From Chromobacterium sphagni (GTDB taxonomy: Bacteria; Pseudomonadota; Gammaproteobacteria; Burkholderiales; Chromobacteriaceae), in contig NZ_MKCT01000001.1 in assembly GCF_001855555.1 (NCBI RefSeq), positions 62,001-126,000 on the forward strand: a stretch of 64,000 bases of DNA, written 5' to 3'. How positions within the stretch are numbered: position 1 is the stretch's first letter; each line of letters begins with the position of its first letter. Under the pieces are notes generated by a model. The model was given only the letters and a program-made list of their open reading frames with translations, searched no databases and had not been told where the DNA came from. The position numbers and the translations under genes were made by a program. Of this stretch, positions 59,714-64,000 are shown in pieces.

Positions 59714-61627
59714 ATGGCAAATGCCTTCAAAATAAAAATGGTGGTCGCCGCCCTGGCGGCAGCGGTTTCCTCCAGCGCGATGGCCGCCGCGGCCTTCGAT
59801 CTGGGCAAGGTCGAACAAGCCGCGCCATCGCAACAACTGACCGTGACCGTAGCCCTGAACCTGCGCGACCGCGACGCCGCCACCCGCTATCTGCAAGCGG
59901 TTCACAGCCCCGCCGACGCCAACTATCACAGATTCCTGACCCCGGCCGAGTTCCGCGCCCGCTTCGCGCCCAACGACGCCACCGTCAGCCGCGTCAGCGC
60001 CCACCTGCAGGCCGCCGGCCTGACCGTGAAGCGCATAGGCAGCACCCTGCTGCAGGTCAGCGGTCCGGCCGCCACCGTGCAACAGGCCTTCGGCGCGGAA
60101 GTCCATGTGTTCCAAAACAAGACCGCCGTCCAAGGCACAGCCCGCTACATCGCGCCAGTGCGCACCGCGACGCCCAAGGTTGACCTGAGCGAAGTACAAG
60201 CCGTGATCGGCCTGGACAGCCGCCCGCATTTCCGCCCGCACCTGCGCCAGGTGCCCAACCATCTGCAACCCTCTCTCGGCAAGGGTGCCAGCGCGGTGAC
60301 CAGCGGCAACGCCCCCGGCCAGTGGACCGTGACCGACCTGGCGCGCCACTATGACATCACCCCGCTTTACAACAAAGGCATCCATGGCAAGGGCAGCACC
60401 ATCGGCATCGTCACCCTGGCCAGCTTCACGCCGTCCGACGCCTTCCAATACTGGAGCGCCGTCGGCCTGTCCACCGACCCCAACCGCCTGAGCATCGTCA
60501 ACATCGACGGCGGTCCCGGCGCGCCCAGCGACACCGGCGGCTCCGACGAGACCACGCTGGACGTGGAGCAATCCGGCGGCATCGCTCCGGACGCCAAGAT
60601 CATCGTCTACCAGGCGCCCAACACCACCCAGGGCTTTGTCGACGCCTTCGCCCAGGCCATAGAAAGCAACAGCGCCGACACGCTGTCGGTCAGCTGGGGC
60701 GAGTGGGAATGGTTTGACCAGCAAAGCCAGGCGGTGGACCCGGTGAACGGCAAGACCACCAATGTGCTGCAGGCCTACCATGACCTGTTCCTGCAGGCCG
60801 CGCTGCAAGGCCAGACCCTGTTCGCGGCCTCTGGCGACTCCGGAGCCTACGATGTCAACCGCGCCGCCCCCCTGCCGCAATACAACAAGGTGCTGTCGGT
60901 GGACAGCCCCGCCAACCAGCAATTCATCACCGCGGCCGGCGCCACCACCGTTCCCACCACTCTCACCTTCCACCCCAACGGCAAGGAGATGAAAGTGAAG
61001 ATCTCCACCGAGCGCGCCTGGGGCTGGGACTACCTGAACGGCCTGTGCAAGGCGCTGGGCAAGGATCAGGTGGCGTGCGGCATCTTCCCGGTGGGCGACG
61101 GCGGCGGCGTCAGCGGCTTCATCAGCCGTCCGTTCTACCAGAACTGGATACCCGGCATGCAGAACACCCCAGCCGGCCAGCAACTGGTTGATAGCAGCCA
61201 GACCCCGCCGCAGGTGATCGGCAGCGTGCCGGCCAACTTCAAGGGCCGCAATCTGCCCGACATCTCGATGAACGGCGACCCGGAAACCGGCTACGTGGTG
61301 TACTACACCTCGGACAAGAACGGCTTCGCCATCCAGAGCAACAGCGGCGGCACCAGCTTCGTCGCGCCGCAGCTGGCCGGCATCACCGCCCTGCTCAACC
61401 AGTCGATGGGCGGCCGCCTGGGCCTGCTCAACTTCTCGCTGTACAGCCTGCTGGCCACCGGCCACGCCTATCACGGTTTCGGCCACCACGGCGCGCCGTT
61501 GCGCGACATCACCGCCGGCGGCAACTGGGGCTACAACGCGCACCGCGGCTACGATCAGGCTACCGGCGTCGGCGCGCCCGACGTCGCCAACCTGGACGCG
61601 GCGCTGCACCGCTACTTCTGGTTCTGA
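59714..61627 (+). CDS. Secreted S53 (sedolisin/pro-kumamolisin) peptidase
   Basis: A 637-residue exported acid serine-carboxyl peptidase. The signal peptide is MANAFKIKMVVAALAAAVSS, cleaved near SAMAAA (about 24). The pro-kumamolisin activation domain (about 30-180) has RYLQAVHSPADANYHRFLTP. The catalytic domain (about 210-637) holds the Glu-Asp pair E279 and D283 in GGSDETTLDVEQSGG, the oxyanion Asp near DTLSVSWG, and Ser548 in NSGGTSFVAPQLAG. The C-terminal calcium site is LRDITAGGNW with GYDQATGVGAPD. The start at 59714 is chosen for the signal peptide. A strong terminator follows. Confidence 0.95.
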   Translation: MANAFKIKMVVAALAAAVSSSAMAAAAFDLGKVEQAAPSQQLTVTVALNLRDRDAATRYLQAVHSPADANYHRFLTPAEFRARFAPNDATVSRVSAHLQAAGLTVKRIGSTLLQVSGPAATVQQAFGAEVHVFQNKTAVQGTARYIAPVRTATPKVDLSEVQAVIGLDSRPHFRPHLRQVPNHLQPSLGKGASAVTSGNAPGQWTVTDLARHYDITPLYNKGIHGKGSTIGIVTLASFTPSDAFQYWSAVGLSTDPNRLSIVNIDGGPGAPSDTGGSDETTLDVEQSGGIAPDAKIIVYQAPNTTQGFVDAFAQAIESNSADTLSVSWGEWEWFDQQSQAVDPVNGKTTNVLQAYHDLFLQAALQGQTLFAASGDSGAYDVNRAAPLPQYNKVLSVDSPANQQFITAAGATTVPTTLTFHPNGKEMKVKISTERAWGWDYLNGLCKALGKDQVACGIFPVGDGGGVSGFISRPFYQNWIPGMQNTPAGQQLVDSSQTPPQVIGSVPANFKGRNLPDISMNGDPETGYVVYYTSDKNGFAIQSNSGGTSFVAPQLAGITALLNQSMGGRLGLLNFSLYSLLATGHAYHGFGHHGAPLRDITAGGNWGYNAHRGYDQATGVGAPDVANLDAALHRYFWF

Positions 61628-61650
61628 TCCAGCCTTAGGCTGGCAACGCA

Positions 61651-61679
61651 AACGGCCTTCGCACGCGAAGGCCGTTTTT
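61651..61679. terminator. Bidirectional terminator between S53 gene and chemoreceptor gene
   Basis: AACGGCCTTCGC and GCGAAGGCCGTT pair almost perfectly around a tiny loop, with TTTTT after it on the plus strand and a weaker T-bearing end on the minus strand. It serves the two convergent genes. Confidence 0.85.
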
Positions 61680-61700
61680 CCATTCATCGCAGTCAGCCCG

Positions 61701-63680
61701 TCAGGCGTGACGGAAACGGTCCACCAGCGCCGCCAGCTCCGAAGCCGAGCGGTTCAAGCTCATCGACAGCGTCGCGACCTCCTTGACCATGCCGGAGTTG
61801 TCTTCGGCCAACGAGGCGATCACGCAGATATTGTTGGCCACCTCGGTGCTGGCCTGGCTTTGCTCGACCATCGCCGCCGCCGTGCCATGGCTCTTGCTGG
61901 CGGCCTCCGCCGCCTCGCCATGGATATGGTTAAGATCCTCCACCGTGAGGCCCACCATCTTCAAGCCCGACTCCATCCGCTGCCTGGCCTCTTGCATATG
62001 CAGGGCGGCGGTCCGGGTTTCATCGCGGATATCCTCGATCAGCGCGGTGATGTCCAGCGTCTCCTTGCCGGTGCGCTCGGCCAGTTTGCGCACTTCGTCC
62101 GCCACCACCGCGAAACCGCGCCCCATCTCGCCGGCTCGCGCCGCTTCAATGGCGGCGTTCAGCGCCAGCAGGTTGGTCTGATCGGCGATTTCCCGGATCG
62201 CCGTGATGATGGAGCGGATGTCTTCCGACTTTTGCTGCAAGGTCTCGATGCGGCTGCCGGCGTTGTCCAGCACCGCGGCGGTCTGACTGATGGCCGAGGC
62301 TGTGTCCTGCATCCGCTCGCGGCCGTCGGTGACGCTGCCCTGCATCTGCCGCGCCACCGTCAGCGACAGGCGGGTATTGTCCGATACCGACTCGATCCCG
62401 GCGGTCATCTGCTCCACCGCCGCCGCGATTTGGGCGGCGGACTCGCTTTGCGAAGTCGCAGCCTCCGACGCGCGTCGCGAGATGTCCAGCATGGCGCTGG
62501 CTGCGTCTACCACCTGATGCGCATTGTTTTTCACCTGGTTCAGCGTCTGGGCGAAGGCCTCCACCAGGTGGTCAAAAGCCTGTCCCATCCGTGCCACCTC
62601 GTCCGATCCGCGGATGCCGGCGCGCGGCCCCAGGTCCAGATCCCGGCTCATCGAAGTCATCATCCGTTCGAGCAAGTGCACCGGCCCATGCACGCTGCGA
62701 TAGATTAGCCAGCCCATCGCGCCCAGCAGCAGGATCACCGCTCCCGAACCACCCAGAGTCAGCTCCAGATCGGTCCGCGCCTGCTCCACCTTGCGCGCCA
62801 CCTGCTGCGACAGGTCCTGCAGCAGCTGGTCCTGCAAGGCCTTCAATGCCGCGATCCGCGCGGTGGCTGCCTGAAACCAGTCCGATGCCGTCACACCCGG
62901 CGCTTGTCCCAGCGGCTGTTGCAACAATTTGCCGCGCAACGCCAGCACCGCCTGGGTTTCCGCCCCCTGGTCCAGGGCCTCCATTTGGCTGCGCAGCGCC
63001 GCCGATGCCATCAACTTGAACTGTCCCTCGCAAGCCTGCTGCCGCGCCGCCAAGCCGGCCGCCTGGGTCAGGCTGGCCTGATTGAAGCCGGCGCCGCTCA
63101 GCACGCCGTTGACAAAACCGCGCTCGCGTCCGGCGAATTCCTTTTCGCATTGCAAGCTGAGCAACGCCGCCGTGCTGCGCAGCAAATCGCCATCGTCATT
63201 GGCCTGAGCCAGATGAGCGATCATGGCGATCAATCCGTCGATCCGCGCGGAATAAACGGCGAAAGCGTCCGCCGCCGCAATCGTCCGGTTGCCGGTCTGC
63301 TTGCGCAACTCCGGCACCGCCTCCAGCGCTCGCGCGGTCCCCGCCGCATCCGCGCCCAGCGCCGAACCTGCCAGGCTATCCGCCTGCAGGCGGAAACCTG
63401 CCACATCCTTGTCGCTTTGGGCCTGGGCCTGAATCAGCGCATCCGGCGGCGATGCCGCCTTGCCGCTCAGGAAGCCATTGGTCAGCCCCCGCTCGGTCTG
63501 CAGGTCGTGAATCAACTGGCTGGCGCTGCCGGCCAGGCTGATCAGCTGGTCCGATTGCCGCAACTCGTCCAGCGTGCGCAGCCTGCCCATGGCCAGCACC
63601 GCAGCCAGCAGGATCAGGACAAGGGAGAAGGGAATGATCAGCAGCAACAGTTTGCTGGCCAGCGACAGGCGCGACAACAT
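61701..63680 (-). CDS. Methyl-accepting chemotaxis protein with NIT sensor
   Basis: A 659-residue chemoreceptor. TM1 is at about 9-30, followed by a periplasmic NIT (nitrate/nitrite sensing) domain (about 45-290) of two four-helix bundles ([20 protein letters not shown] is the conserved opening). TM2 is at about 310-330, a HAMP domain follows (about 331-385), and the cytoplasmic signalling domain extends to the C-terminus. The hairpin tip reads [20 protein letters not shown] plus [28 protein letters not shown] precedes the ATG at 63680. The NIT domain suggests nitrate or nitrite as ligand. It ends in RFRHA without a CheR-tethering pentapeptide. Confidence 0.95.
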   Translation of the reverse strand: MLSRLSLASKLLLLIIPFSLVLILLAAVLAMGRLRTLDELRQSDQLISLAGSASQLIHDLQTERGLTNGFLSGKAASPPDALIQAQAQSDKDVAGFRLQADSLAGSALGADAAGTARALEAVPELRKQTGNRTIAAADAFAVYSARIDGLIAMIAHLAQANDDGDLLRSTAALLSLQCEKEFAGRERGFVNGVLSGAGFNQASLTQAAGLAARQQACEGQFKLMASAALRSQMEALDQGAETQAVLALRGKLLQQPLGQAPGVTASDWFQAATARIAALKALQDQLLQDLSQQVARKVEQARTDLELTLGGSGAVILLLGAMGWLIYRSVHGPVHLLERMMTSMSRDLDLGPRAGIRGSDEVARMGQAFDHLVEAFAQTLNQVKNNAHQVVDAASAMLDISRRASEAATSQSESAAQIAAAVEQMTAGIESVSDNTRLSLTVARQMQGSVTDGRERMQDTASAISQTAAVLDNAGSRIETLQQKSEDIRSIITAIREIADQTNLLALNAAIEAARAGEMGRGFAVVADEVRKLAERTGKETLDITALIEDIRDETRTAALHMQEARQRMESGLKMVGLTVEDLNHIHGEAAEAASKSHGTAAAMVEQSQASTEVANNICVIASLAEDNSGMVKEVATLSMSLNRSASELAALVDRFRHA

Positions 63681-63683
63681 GAT

Positions 63684-63860
63684 TCAGCCTCCCAGGCGGA
63701 TCGGACGTGAGGCTGGCGGCCGCAAGCGACGCGCCGGAAACATCCGATGACGACAATCCCGGCCGCCAACGCCAAGGTTTGGCGGACTGCCGCGCAAGCA
63801 TGCCGAAAACACGGCCAAGACGAGCAAGCAAGCCGTAAACCGGCTCATCGGCCACAGCAT
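63684..63860 (-). CDS. Possible small lipoprotein or leader peptide upstream of the chemoreceptor
   Basis: A 58-residue frame starting at 63860 (MLWPMSRFTACLLVLAVFSA then Cys) with a lipobox-like VFSAC and a basic Arg-rich tail. It ends three bases before the chemoreceptor start and contains its ribosome-binding site, so coupling is possible. There is no homology to support it; it may be chance. Confidence 0.25.
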   Translation of the reverse strand: MLWPMSRFTACLLVLAVFSACLRGSPPNLGVGGRDCRHRMFPARRLRPPASRPIRLGG

Positions 63861-63975
63861 CCCGCTCCGCCCCGTCCTGCAGTTGAAATCAGACGGATGA
63901 CGGCATGCTCCACCCCCATGGGCGGACGATAAAACAATGATCCGCATCAGTACTATTACTAGTACATCCGTGCAA

Positions 63976-64000
63976 AAAACGCCCGGAAACCGGGCGTTTT
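63976..64000. terminator. Terminator at the window's right edge
   Basis: AAAACGCCCGG pairs with CCGGGCGTTTT around a three-base loop, with T and A runs on both sides, so it can act in either direction. The gene it serves probably lies beyond the window. Confidence 0.8.

Noticed and set aside
59537-61687. Long minus-strand frame (716 codons) over the S53 peptidase
   Set aside because: Antisense shadow; the plus-strand peptidase explains the open frame.

Overview
The window is a high-GC (roughly 60-65% by eye) chromosomal segment of a free-living Gram-negative betaproteobacterium. Gene content points to Chromobacterium or a close Neisseriales relative: TadA with a TfoX-like N-terminal domain, class I fumarase, chitin-active AA10 oxygenase, NsrR/Hmp, DsdA and bufferin genes. 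This placement is an inference from gene content; no rRNA or tRNA gene was found.

Layout. (1) 1-1080 is the 3' part of guaA. (2) 1063-6255 is a low-GC (about 40%) integrated element at the 3' end of guaA. It has an imperfect direct repeat of the guaA tail at each end and a tyrosine integrase just inside the left end. It also holds a DUF6641-like gene, a frameshifted proline/glutamine-rich ORF, a decayed HUH-type replication initiator, a catalytic-domain-only second recombinase and a methyltransferase cargo gene. The native guaA terminator now lies beyond the right end. By eye, the element core (1081-5282) contains none of eight palindromic tetramers, a strong signal not explained by any gene. 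(3) 6322-15219 holds transporters and regulators, the DUF883/YqjE/YqjK membrane-stress trio, a low-complexity Ala/Ser protein, tadA, an L,D-transpeptidase, a DUF2721 protein and a methyltransferase. (4) 15811-25763 holds fumarase, an MgtC/NRAMP-like metal pair, an EamA exporter with a divergent AraC regulator, photolyase, and two gene fragments (LysR, acyltransferase) facing each other across an apparent deletion scar, then ynfA. (5) 25848-34385 holds nsrR and hmp with two NsrR-like operators, an AA10 oxygenase without a signal peptide, a secreted GH15-CBM20 glucoamylase, an XRE-cupin/GNAT pair, and a COG0523 zinc GTPase behind two Zur-like boxes.

(6) 34433-42840 holds a LysR gene divergent from dsdA, a NemR-type regulon (TetR, nitroreductase, old yellow enzyme) with two identical operators, an amidase pseudogene and a secreted S9 peptidase. 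(7) 43005-49677 is a signalling locus: a hybrid histidine kinase ending in two receivers and an Hpt domain, a REC-GGDEF diguanylate cyclase, and a convergent REC-PP2C phosphatase. (8) 49920-64000 holds an M35 protease, the queuosine genes queC-queD-queE (QueD carries three tandem PTPS-like units), a bufferin operon (two bufA-like precursors, bufB, bufC, DoxX), serB, an unknown gene, moaA, an S53 peptidase and a NIT-domain chemoreceptor.

The strongest leads are the tetramer avoidance and decayed replication gene of the guaA island, the duplicated-precursor bufferin operon, the leaderless NemR-type promoter whose spacer is the operator, the triple-domain QueD, and the non-canonical NRAMP next to mgtC.
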